DNA from: Paenibacillus sp. Soil750
Lineage (GTDB): Bacteria; Bacillota; Bacilli; Paenibacillales; NBRC-103111
Direction of reading: 5' to 3'
DNA length: 64,000 nt
Assembly: GCF_001428045.1 (NCBI RefSeq)
Contig: NZ_LMSD01000043.1
Span: forward strand, 1 to 64,000
Part shown: one piece after another, positions 32,235 to 40,573 of the stretch
How positions within the stretch are numbered: the first letter of the stretch is position 1
Layout of the letters: the number at the start of each line of letters is the position of its first letter
The notes under the pieces: model-generated
The model's input: the letters and a program-made list of their open reading frames with translations, nothing else
Told to the model about the DNA's origin: nothing
Databases searched by the model: none
Made by a program: the position numbers and the translations under genes

Positions 32235-34079
32235 GTGAATATTAGTGGATTAATACGTAACTTGGTCGGGGATTTAACGGCAGCTGATCCGAAGACGCTC
32301 GAATTAAAGGTAGGGCAAATTGTCAAAGGTGTAGTGCTTCAACTCCTGAGTGATCAAGAAGCGCTGGTGAATATAGGTGGCACGCAAGTACGTGCAAAGC
32401 TGGAAACTCCTCTTAAGCAGGGGGATGTTACCATGCTGCAGGTTCAACCGGAATCTAAGGGCGGTCAAATTATTTTGAAGCCGCTTGTTGCATCCGACGT
32501 GCAGATCGCGGATGACTCACTTGGTGAACTTTTGAAGGCTTTTGAGGTAAAGGATTCGGCTGGTAATCGTCAAATGGTGCAGCAGATTCAGCAAGAAGGC
32601 ATTCCCGTGTCCAAGGAAAATGTGAAGGCATTTGAGAATGTGATGCGAGAGATGCCGCAGGGGGTGGGTAAGGAAGAGTGGCTGCAAGCGGCTGTATTAG
32701 CCTCGAAAAGGGGGCTGCCGCTAACAACTGCGACAGTAGATGCCTTAAAGCAAGTGACAACCGGCCCTCCGGCGGGCCAGGTGTTAGAGAAGCTCGAGCA
32801 GCAGGCGAATGCGCTGCTTGAGCAAGACCCGACACACCCTGCGGCGGATACCGCCAAGCAGGTTGTGTCGCTGCTCAAGGAGCTGCGTGCTACCGCCGCA
32901 GCTGTAAGGCCTGCGGAGCCAGCTGCGCCAGCCTCCGCTGCGGACGAGCCTGCGGCTGCGCCTCCGCAGGCGGGCAGTTCACCACCAGCTGCTACGCAGG
33001 CTGGTGGCACTACCGCGGCTGCGCCGCGTGGCAGCGAGCCTGCGGCCGCTGCCATTGCAGCCCCGCCCGCCGCAACAGCAGCGGGCGAAGCCCCTCCCGC
33101 GCCGGCAGCTGCTGGCGCGGCGACATTGGCCGCCTCGGCGAAGCCGGCGGCCGACGGGCACGTGGCTCAGGCGCGCAGCGCTGAGCCTGTACGGCAAGGC
33201 GAACCGCTGCAAGCGGGTTCGCCAGCGCCTGTGCAAGCCCCGCCTGCGAAGCAGGAGGGCGGGCTTGCCCCTAGAGAGGCGCAAGTTAGTGCGCCTCAAG
33301 AGACGCCCAACGCTGATACAGAGACCAACTGGATCAGCAAGATGCTTAAAGCCGTTGGCGTTGAGCATGAATCGCATGTGGCCGCCAAGCTAGACGAGCG
33401 CGGCAATGCTGTGCCAGTGCGCCAACAAGCGACGGATGACTCCTTTTCGCTAATTAGCACGAAATCTTCTGATGATCAACAAGGTGATAGCGCGAAGCCA
33501 GCCACAGAAACATTGAAAAGCCTTTTACTTCAACTTACTGCATCTGACGATACGCCAGCGCCATTGAAAGAAGCGGCACAGCAAGCGGTCAGTCAAATAA
33601 CGGGGCAGCAGCTTATGCTGACGAATGATAAGAATGCCATGTTTACGCAAATGACCATGTTTGTGCCCTTCCTGGACAACACAGGTCAGCAAACTGCAGC
33701 TATTCATATTCAATCCCGCAAAGGAAGTCGCGGTGAAGTAGATGCTAGCAATTGTCGTCTTTTGTTTGATCTTCAGATGAAGGTAATGGGGAACACGTTA
33801 CTCGATGTTCAAGTCGTGAACAAAATTGTGTCGTTAAACATTCACAATGATCATCCAGCTCTAGCTGGTTTGATGGAGTCTTCCAAAGATGAGATTGCTG
33901 CTGCGATGAATAGTGTAGGTTATCAGTTTATTTCGTTAAAATGTTCGCCATACCCTAAGCCTCCTGAGATTCAAGAAGGTAAGGAAGATGGGACTAAAAT
34001 AGGATCTTTGGATGGTCGCGTAGATTTGAGTGAGCTTTATCGCCCGAGAACGTATAAAGGGGTTGATGTTCGCGCATGA
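32235..34079 (+). CDS. Orphan FliK-like (hook-length domain) protein, YlqG position
   Basis: 614 residues from the GTG at 32235, with TTGAGGTGAGC upstream. The N-terminal part (about 1-200) is a soluble domain; residues about 205-360 are Ala/Pro/Gln/Glu-rich low complexity encoded by very GC-rich DNA. The C-terminal part (about 470-590) resembles the Flg_hook domain of FliK, with a strand pattern around QTAAIHIQSRKG and LFDLQMKVMGNTLLDVQVV. It occupies the place of B. subtilis ylqG, between rnhB and the FlhB-like ylqH. The pair looks like a detached FliK/FlhB-type ruler and switch, but its role is not established. Confidence 0.75.
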   Translation: MNISGLIRNLVGDLTAADPKTLELKVGQIVKGVVLQLLSDQEALVNIGGTQVRAKLETPLKQGDVTMLQVQPESKGGQIILKPLVASDVQIADDSLGELLKAFEVKDSAGNRQMVQQIQQEGIPVSKENVKAFENVMREMPQGVGKEEWLQAAVLASKRGLPLTTATVDALKQVTTGPPAGQVLEKLEQQANALLEQDPTHPAADTAKQVVSLLKELRATAAAVRPAEPAAPASAADEPAAAPPQAGSSPPAATQAGGTTAAAPRGSEPAAAAIAAPPAATAAGEAPPAPAAAGAATLAASAKPAADGHVAQARSAEPVRQGEPLQAGSPAPVQAPPAKQEGGLAPREAQVSAPQETPNADTETNWISKMLKAVGVEHESHVAAKLDERGNAVPVRQQATDDSFSLISTKSSDDQQGDSAKPATETLKSLLLQLTASDDTPAPLKEAAQQAVSQITGQQLMLTNDKNAMFTQMTMFVPFLDNTGQQTAAIHIQSRKGSRGEVDASNCRLLFDLQMKVMGNTLLDVQVVNKIVSLNIHNDHPALAGLMESSKDEIAAAMNSVGYQFISLKCSPYPKPPEIQEGKEDGTKIGSLDGRVDLSELYRPRTYKGVDVRA

Positions 34080-34393
34080 GTCCTCCGAATAAAACGCCCG
34101 AGGAATCACAGCTTACCCCGATCAAGAAGGCAGTAGCGCTGCGCTATTCACCAGAGGCACAGAAAGCCCCAACCCTCATTGCTAAAGGGAAAGGGCATGT
34201 GGCTGAAGCTATTTTGCAAAAGGCGAAGGAAAGTGGCATTCCAATTCAAGAGGATAAATCGTTAGTTGAAGTGCTATCCAAACTTGATTTAGATCAAGAA
34301 ATACCACCAGAGCTTTATCAATTAGTAGCTGAAGTGCTAAGTTTTATTTATCGATCCGATCAGCGTATGAAACCATCGCGAGGCTTAGATTGA
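34076..34393 (+). CDS. FlhB C-terminal-like protein (YlqH family)
   Basis: 105 residues matching only the cytoplasmic C-domain of FlhB/YscU export-gate proteins: AVALRYSPEAQKAPTLIAKG, HVAEAILQKAKESGIPIQED and a final helix. The region where true FlhB has the self-cleaving NPTH reads APTL just after the alignment start, so autocleavage is not expected. It overlaps the FliK-like gene by ATGA, suggesting a functional pair. It is about 30 kb from the true flhB at the end of the window. Confidence 0.85.
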   Translation: MSPPNKTPEESQLTPIKKAVALRYSPEAQKAPTLIAKGKGHVAEAILQKAKESGIPIQEDKSLVEVLSKLDLDQEIPPELYQLVAEVLSFIYRSDQRMKPSRGLD

Positions 34394-34770
34394 TGAACAA
34401 ATTTTATAAAGATGATCGCAAAAAGTTGGGAAAACAAGGTGAGGAACTGGCGTTCAATTATCTCGTAGAGCAGGAGTATCAGATTGTTGAGAGGAATTGG
34501 CGCTGTCGTTCTGGTGAGATCGATATCATTGCAGAGAAGTTGAATAAGCTCATTTTTATTGAGGTGCGAACTAGACGTCCGTCTAACCGATTCGGTACAG
34601 CCAAAGAATCGGTGGACTACCGCAAGCAGGCGAAGGTTCGTGAAATTGCACAATTTTATATGCATCGCTTTCATAAATATGAGCAATCGATTCAATTCGA
34701 TGTTATCGCAATTGAAATGTCCGAAAGTAACACGGATTCGAAAATCATACATATACAAGAAGCCTTTTGA
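34393..34770 (+). CDS. YraN/UPF0102 family nuclease-like protein
   Basis: 125 residues. The start ATG at 34393 overlaps the previous stop (TGATG). It has the restriction-endonuclease-like pattern: LGKQGEELAFNYL, then NWRCRSGEIDIIAE and FIEVRTRR. The family fold suggests a nuclease, possibly linked to recombination or Holliday junctions, but the activity is unproven. It is commonly found next to rnhB and the ComM-like gene. Confidence 0.85.
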   Translation: MNKFYKDDRKKLGKQGEELAFNYLVEQEYQIVERNWRCRSGEIDIIAEKLNKLIFIEVRTRRPSNRFGTAKESVDYRKQAKVREIAQFYMHRFHKYEQSIQFDVIAIEMSESNTDSKIIHIQEAF

Positions 34771-34837
34771 CAGTCAGTTAGCCTTATGACAAGTCGAAGG
34801 GCTTTCTTATTGGGCGTATCTCTATGTACACCTTGGC

Positions 34838-36409
34838 TTAGATCACAATTTCATCGATGCGTTGGTTTTTATCTAAATTCCGATATTGGATCGCTTCTGC
34901 TAGATGAGCGGGGAGTATGCAATCACAGCCGTCTAGATCTGAAATCGTGAGCGCAAGCCGTAAAATTCGATCATGCGCGCGTGCACTTAATCCCAATGCG
35001 TCAAAAGAAGTACGAAGTAGCTGATCGCACTCAGGTGTTAATTGACAAATTTCCCGCATTAATCTTCCGCTCAACTCATTATTATGCTGAATATCTGTTC
35101 CCGCATAACGCTGCTGCTGTCGCATATGGGCCTGCATGACCTTAGCTCGCATTTCACCAGACGACAAATTAGAAGCATTGTCTTTAAGTTGGGCATAGCT
35201 GGGTTTTGGAACTTCAACATGGAGATCAATGCGATCGAGAAGCGGACCTGAAATTTTGGAGCGATATTGGACGATCTTAGCGGGACTGCAGATGCAAGCA
35301 TTAGCTTCTGTTTCAGCACCATAATAGCCACACGGGCATGGGTTCATAGCTGCGGCTAATATAAAATGGGAGGGGAATGTGTACACAGCTCTTGCTCTGG
35401 CAATCATGACGTAGCGATCTTCAAGGGGCTGCCTGAGTACTTCAAGTGCATTTCGTGTAAATTCCGGAAGCTCGTCTAAGAAAAGAATACCACGATGAGA
35501 TAGACTCACTTCACCGGGTTTGGGGATCGTTCCACCTCCGACGAGTCCAGCAGCTGAGATGGAGTGGTGTGGGGCGCGGAACGATCTTGCACGCATCAGT
35601 GTGGAACGGTCTGTCAGCTTGCCAGAAGCACTGTAGATCTTCGTAACTTCGAGTGCCTCTCTGTCGGTTAAAGGCGGAAGTATAGAAGGCAGACGTTTGA
35701 TAAGCATCGTTTTGCCAGTACCAGGTGGACCAAGAAGGAGTAAATTGTGCATGCCAGCGGCAGCAATCATCATGGCACGCTTTACTTGATGCTGTCCATT
35801 AACGTCGGCATAATCTTCAACATAACCAAGCGGGTTATTGACGGAATTAGAAAGAACATGTGATTCACTCTCAACAGTTTGGTAAATAAATTCCGCGTTA
35901 GAACATGTGTTCCATTTCTTGAAATCGGATAGATTCGTAATAACACAAACCTCAACACCTTCGATTAAAGCAGCTTCTTGTGCATTTGCAGTTGATAGAC
36001 AAACTCGCTTAATCCCTGTCATTTTGGCTGCGTGAACCATAGATAGGACACCTGGAACAGGACGAAGAGAACCATCTAGTGCAAGTTCTCCTAGAAATAA
36101 GGTGGAAGCGAAGCCTTCAACATGCACTTGACCTGTCGTAATGAGAATGCCAACAGCAATCGCAAGATCGAAAGACGAGCCTTCCTTGCGCAAGTCAGCT
36201 GGAGCAAGATTTACCGTAATTCGGTCCATAGGGAAGGTGAAACCACAATTTTTAATCGATGAACGTACGCGTTCCACGGACTCACGAATCGCTGAATCAG
36301 GTAGTCCAACTAGGTTGATCTGAGGTAAGCCGCTCGAAATATCGACTTCTACTTCGATCGTTCGCCCTTCAATTCCTTGTAAACAAGCACTCATCACTTT
36401 GCCATACAT
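34838..36409 (-). CDS. ComM/YifB-like AAA+ ATPase (Mg-chelatase-like)
   Basis: 523 residues from the ATG at 36409, which has GAAGAAGGTG upstream. The frame is open 25 codons further but without a ribosome binding site there. The N-terminal Lon-protease-like fold domain (about 1-160) is followed by an AAA+ core with the Walker A GPPGTGKT and a C-terminal Mg-chelatase-type lid. ComM of Gram-negative bacteria is a hexameric helicase helping branch migration in natural transformation. dprA lies 3 kb away. It is opposite in strand to its neighbours. Confidence 0.9.
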   Translation of the reverse strand: MYGKVMSACLQGIEGRTIEVEVDISSGLPQINLVGLPDSAIRESVERVRSSIKNCGFTFPMDRITVNLAPADLRKEGSSFDLAIAVGILITTGQVHVEGFASTLFLGELALDGSLRPVPGVLSMVHAAKMTGIKRVCLSTANAQEAALIEGVEVCVITNLSDFKKWNTCSNAEFIYQTVESESHVLSNSVNNPLGYVEDYADVNGQHQVKRAMMIAAAGMHNLLLLGPPGTGKTMLIKRLPSILPPLTDREALEVTKIYSASGKLTDRSTLMRARSFRAPHHSISAAGLVGGGTIPKPGEVSLSHRGILFLDELPEFTRNALEVLRQPLEDRYVMIARARAVYTFPSHFILAAAMNPCPCGYYGAETEANACICSPAKIVQYRSKISGPLLDRIDLHVEVPKPSYAQLKDNASNLSSGEMRAKVMQAHMRQQQRYAGTDIQHNNELSGRLMREICQLTPECDQLLRTSFDALGLSARAHDRILRLALTISDLDGCDCILPAHLAEAIQYRNLDKNQRIDEIVI

Positions 36410-36602
36410 AAAAACACCTTCTTCTCCATGAAATTCACAGTCGCAAGAACTGAGTTTCGAATTGGATAAAAGGTGCTTCCTCATTGATCCGATTAATTTC
36501 TTTTATTATAATCGCAATTGGTAAAATTACGCAAATGTTGTCGATCGATGATCACGTTTTAAAAATGTGCGACATGCACATACTGGAAGATGAGGTGATG
36601 AT

Positions 36603-36860
36603 ATGCAGGAAAAACCATATTTTTGTCCCAACTGCCGTTCGAATCGCATTAAATTTAATGTAATCACGAGCTATTCGCAGTCTTTTCTAAAGGATGCACT
36701 TTCCGGGAATATTACTGAATTCCATGATCCTGGCGTCATTCCAGAGCCCGAGCCAACGATTCAATGCTTAATCTGTAACTTTTCAGCGAATGAGATGCGT
36801 TTTATTAAGCAAGCAGAGCGAGAACCTCGGGTAAATACAACACCAACATCGTTCTATTAA
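36603..36860 (+). CDS. Small zinc-ribbon protein of unknown function
   Basis: 85 residues. Two CxxC pairs (CPNC near 8-11 and CLIC near 55-58) should bind one zinc. The segment between holds a helix (SQSFLKDALSG). TGAGGTGATG precedes the ATG. It is divergent from the ComM-like gene and followed by a terminator. I do not recognise a family. Confidence 0.7.
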   Translation: MQEKPYFCPNCRSNRIKFNVITSYSQSFLKDALSGNITEFHDPGVIPEPEPTIQCLICNFSANEMRFIKQAEREPRVNTTPTSFY

Positions 36861-36875
36861 TCAACTTGAAGCAAG

Positions 36876-36910
36876 ACGTATTTTTCAGTACATGAGAAAT
36901 ACGTTTTTTT
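36876..36910 (+). terminator. Rho-independent terminator before sucC
   Basis: ACGTATTT (36876-36883) pairs with AAATACGT (36897-36904), followed by seven T. The rest of the gap to sucC (36911-37152) is AT-rich with a possible TACAAT -10 near 37013 but no clear -35. Confidence 0.8.
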
Positions 36911-37152
36911 ATTTGTAATTAATTGTGACGTGATAGTTAAATTTTTTCAGTGTGAAAGGAAAATTTGAAGGGATTCACGAAAAAAATAAAGAAACTGTCG
37001 AAAATAATGTGATACAATGGTTAGGGCTTGCGAAGAAGTGTGATACTAATTCCGGTAGCAAGATAGTTTCTCGTGCACAACGTCAATTGGAAATTACACT
37101 TTTCCCTGTATAGCACGTATAGAAAGTCCATACTGATAGGAGGATTTAGGAA

Positions 37153-38313
37153 ATGAATATCCATGAGTATCAAGGCAAAGAAGTCCTGAGACAGTACGGA
37201 GTCAGCGTTCCTAACGGAAAGGTTGCATTTACTGTTGATGAGGCAGTTGAAGCAGCAAAAGAACTTGGAACATCCGTTGTCGTTGTTAAGGCACAAATTC
37301 ATGCCGGTGGTCGCGGTAAAGCAGGCGGCGTTAAGGTAGCCAAAAGCCTCGATGAAGTTCGTACATATGCTAGCGAAATTCTAGGTAAAGTACTTGTCAC
37401 TCACCAAACAGGTCCAGAAGGTAAAGAAGTTAAACGCCTTTTGATTGAAGAGGGCTGTGACATTAAGAAAGAATATTACGTAGGTGTTGTTGTTGACCGT
37501 GCAACGGGCAGCGTCGTTTTGATGGCTTCCGAAGAAGGCGGTACAGAAATTGAAGAAGTAGCTGAGCACTCTCCTGAGAAAATTTTCAAAGAAGTGGTTG
37601 ACCCAGCAATCGGACTTCAATCTTTCCAAGCACGTAGACTTGCTTATGCAATCAACATCCCAAATGAGCTTGTAAACAAAGCAGTTAAGTTCATGCTTGC
37701 TCTTTACAAAGCATTCGTTGAGAAAGACGCTTCCATTGCTGAAATCAACCCATTGGTTGTAACTGGCTCTGGCGACGTTATGGCACTTGATGCGAAATTA
37801 AACTTTGATTCTAACGCTCTTTTCCGTCACAAAGACATCGTTGAGCTTCGTGACCTTGAAGAAGAAGATGCGAAAGAAATCCAAGCTTCCAAATATGACC
37901 TAAGCTACATCGCTCTTGATGGAAACATCGGTTGTATGGTTAACGGCGCAGGACTAGCTATGGCCACTATGGACATTATCAAGCACTACGGCGGAGACCC
38001 TGCTAACTTCCTAGACGTAGGGGGCGGTGCTACGAAAGAGAAAGTTACTGAAGCTTTCAAAATCATTCTTTCCGATGAGCAAGTGAAAGGGATTTTCGTT
38101 AACATTTTCGGTGGTATCATGCGTTGTGACGTTATCGCTGAAGGTGTTGTAGCTGCTGCAAGAGAGCTAGGACTTTCGCGTCCACTCGTAGTTCGTCTTG
38201 AAGGAACTAACGTGGAGCTTGGTAAAAAGCTTCTTAACGAATCCGGCTTGAACATTGTTGCTGCTGATTCCATGGCGGATGGCGCACAAAAAATCGTTGC
38301 ACTTGTTAAATAA
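37153..38313 (+). CDS. sucC: Succinyl-CoA synthetase beta subunit (ADP-forming)
   Basis: 386 residues. With SucD it interconverts succinyl-CoA and succinate in the TCA cycle, making ATP or GTP. It begins MNIHEYQGKEVLRQYGVSVP and has an ATP-grasp fold (about 1-240) with the AQIHAGGRGKAGG motif. The CoA-ligase domain shows NIFGGIMRCDV near residues 316-326. An AGGAGG site precedes the ATG. Confidence 0.96.
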   Translation: MNIHEYQGKEVLRQYGVSVPNGKVAFTVDEAVEAAKELGTSVVVVKAQIHAGGRGKAGGVKVAKSLDEVRTYASEILGKVLVTHQTGPEGKEVKRLLIEEGCDIKKEYYVGVVVDRATGSVVLMASEEGGTEIEEVAEHSPEKIFKEVVDPAIGLQSFQARRLAYAINIPNELVNKAVKFMLALYKAFVEKDASIAEINPLVVTGSGDVMALDAKLNFDSNALFRHKDIVELRDLEEEDAKEIQASKYDLSYIALDGNIGCMVNGAGLAMATMDIIKHYGGDPANFLDVGGGATKEKVTEAFKIILSDEQVKGIFVNIFGGIMRCDVIAEGVVAAARELGLSRPLVVRLEGTNVELGKKLLNESGLNIVAADSMADGAQKIVALVK

Positions 38314-38363
38314 ATCAAACCTGAGCGGTTTGGAAAATATATAAGGGATGTGAACAATCGATC

Positions 38364-39296
38364 ATGAGTATTTTGGTCAATAAAGATACTAAAGTCATTA
38401 CTCAAGGGATTACCGGCGCTACGGGTTTGTTTCATACCAAAGGCGGTCTGGACTACGGCACGCAAATGGTGGGTGGCGTAACTCCTGGTAAAGGCGGCAC
38501 AACAGTAGATATTACTTTGGAAAATGGTGAGCTTGTTAAGCTGCCAGTTTTCAACTCCGTTGTAGAAGCTAAAAACGCAACAGGTGCAACTGCATCCGTT
38601 ATTTATGTACCACCAGCATTCGCAGCAGAATCCATCATTGAAGCGATTGAAGCTGAGCTTGAATTGGTTATCTGTATCACAGAAGGTATTCCTGTACTTG
38701 ACATGGTACGCGTTAAGCGTTACTTAGAAGGTAAAAATACCGTTCTTATCGGACCAAACTGCCCAGGTGTTATTACACCAGGCGAGTGCAAAATCGGCAT
38801 TATGCCAGGATACATTCATACACCAGGTCACGTAGGTGTTGTTTCGCGTTCCGGAACATTGACTTACGAGGCTGTTCACCAATTAACAACTCGTGGAATT
38901 GGACAATCCTCCGCAGTTGGTATCGGTGGAGATCCAGTTAAAGGATCCGAGTTTATCGACATCCTTAAACGTTTTAACGAAGATCCAGATACGTACGCTG
39001 TTATCATGATCGGTGAAATCGGCGGAACGGCTGAAGAAGAAGCAGCGGAGTGGGTTGCGGCAAACATGACAAAACCTGTCGTTGGTTTCATCGGCGGTAA
39101 AACAGCTCCTCCAGGAAAACGTATGGGCCATGCTGGTGCCATCATTTCTGGTGGTAAAGGTACGGCGGCAGAGAAAGTTGCAACTATGGAAAGATGCGGT
39201 ATTCGCGTAGCGGCTACACCATCCGAAATGGGTTCAACACTTGTTAGCGTACTTGAAGAAAAAGGTATGCTTGATAAAGTTATCACAAAAAAATAA
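38364..39296 (+). CDS. sucD: Succinyl-CoA synthetase alpha subunit
   Basis: 310 residues. A CoA-binding Rossmann domain starts with TQGITGATGLFHT (about 13-25). The phosphorylated active-site His is H256 in GKRMGHAGAI. It follows sucC by 50 bases and ends with a strong terminator, so sucCD is a two-gene unit. Confidence 0.96.
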   Translation: MSILVNKDTKVITQGITGATGLFHTKGGLDYGTQMVGGVTPGKGGTTVDITLENGELVKLPVFNSVVEAKNATGATASVIYVPPAFAAESIIEAIEAELELVICITEGIPVLDMVRVKRYLEGKNTVLIGPNCPGVITPGECKIGIMPGYIHTPGHVGVVSRSGTLTYEAVHQLTTRGIGQSSAVGIGGDPVKGSEFIDILKRFNEDPDTYAVIMIGEIGGTAEEEAAEWVAANMTKPVVGFIGGKTAPPGKRMGHAGAIISGGKGTAAEKVATMERCGIRVAATPSEMGSTLVSVLEEKGMLDKVITKK

Positions 39297-39318
39297 GCTT
39301 CGTTTCACGAAGGTAAGC

Positions 39319-39359
39319 AACCTTCCTTTTCCCTTATTTGGGAATTGGGAGGTTTTTTT
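39319..39359 (+). terminator. Terminator after sucD
   Basis: A two-part stem, AACCTTCC/GGGAGGTT outside and TTCCC/GGGAA inside, followed by seven T. Confidence 0.8.
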
Positions 39360-39411
39360 ATTTTCAGTAAGATGCATAGATTTGTCATTCATGGAAGGAG
39401 TGTATATACTA

Positions 39412-40503
39412 ATGGATAATCGCAACTGTTTAATTGGCTTGCACGAGCTTGAGGGGATAGGGTGGAAAACGATTCACCAACTCTTAAGCCGTTTCCCTGA
39501 ACTAAGTGTTTTAACCGGGCTGACAGCAGGTGAGATCGCTTCATGTGGAATCCGGAGGACGATAGCAGAAACCATTGCGACACGATTAACCCCTGCGTTT
39601 GTTGAACAAAAGATACACCAATATAAAAGTCAAGCCATTCGAATCATGACACGTTTCGATGAGGATTATCCGTCAATCCTGCAAGAAATTGCACAACCAC
39701 CATGGATCTTATATGTGAAAGGCGATCCCTCGATCTTACATGGTCGCTTGCTTGGTATTGTGGGTACCCGAACACCTACGCTGTATGGGAAGAAAATTGC
39801 TGAAGAGTGGGCAGCTTCACTTTCGAGAGCAGGATTTGGGATTGTAAGCGGGTTAGCAAGAGGAATAGACAGTAAGGCGCATATTGGTGCGCTGCAAGGG
39901 AAAGCGAAGACGGTGGCCGTGCTTGGGTGTGCGATCAATGCGATCTATCCACGAGAGAATGCTTTGTTATTTCGCCACATCGAGCAGGAAGGTGTGATTA
40001 TTTCGGAATACCCAATTGGAACAGGGATGAGGCCAGGCATGTTTCCGCAGAGGAATCGAATTATCGCTGGATTATCATTGGGTGTTACGGTTGTAGAGGC
40101 AGCAGAAGACAGTGGATCATTGATCACAGTTGAATGTGCATTAGATGCTTCACGAGATATTTTCGCGGTCCCGGGTCCAATTAACTCACGACAAAGCAGC
40201 GGAGTTCACAAGCTTTTGAAGGATGGCGCGAAATTAGTCACCTGCGTGGAAGAGATTGTCGAAGAGTATAAACACATTATAAATGTAGATGAAATAAATG
40301 TTGCTTTACAGCAAAAAGCGACTTTCATTTTCACTGAAGATGAGGTCGAAATTGTACGAAAGCTGTCAGATGATCCAGTCTCAATTGACACTCTATTAGA
40401 AGAGACGCAATTTACGTTTGGACATTTGCATGGAGTTCTGTTATCTTTGGTATTGAAAAAGGCGATTAAACAGCTTCCGGGTTCAACATACATTCGAGCA
40501 TAG
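39412..40503 (+). CDS. dprA: DNA-processing protein DprA
   Basis: 363 residues from the ATG at 39412, with GGAAGGAG upstream. The open frame continues upstream through the sucD end but has no reason to be used. DprA loads RecA on incoming single-stranded DNA during transformation. An N-terminal helical domain precedes a Rossmann core with GIVGTRTPTLYGKK and SGLARGIDSKAH, and a C-terminal winged-helix-like part (about 300-363). Order dprA-topA-trmFO is conserved in Firmicutes. Confidence 0.95.
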   Translation: MDNRNCLIGLHELEGIGWKTIHQLLSRFPELSVLTGLTAGEIASCGIRRTIAETIATRLTPAFVEQKIHQYKSQAIRIMTRFDEDYPSILQEIAQPPWILYVKGDPSILHGRLLGIVGTRTPTLYGKKIAEEWAASLSRAGFGIVSGLARGIDSKAHIGALQGKAKTVAVLGCAINAIYPRENALLFRHIEQEGVIISEYPIGTGMRPGMFPQRNRIIAGLSLGVTVVEAAEDSGSLITVECALDASRDIFAVPGPINSRQSSGVHKLLKDGAKLVTCVEEIVEEYKHIINVDEINVALQQKATFIFTEDEVEIVRKLSDDPVSIDTLLEETQFTFGHLHGVLLSLVLKKAIKQLPGSTYIRA

Positions 40504-40573
40504 GCTAATCACGAAGTTTTGCTTCTCGCCAAGTAAACTTACCTTGAAACCAAGAGGGGAGGAAGGACGAACC

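Noticed and set aside
32979..33393. Long Arg/Leu-rich frames on both strands inside the FliK-like gene
   Set aside because: They are by-products of the GC-rich linker; no start signals and extreme composition.
34360..34758. A 132-codon minus-strand frame opposite the YraN-like gene
   Set aside because: The plus-strand frame has clear family motifs and overlaps its upstream neighbour in an operon-like way.
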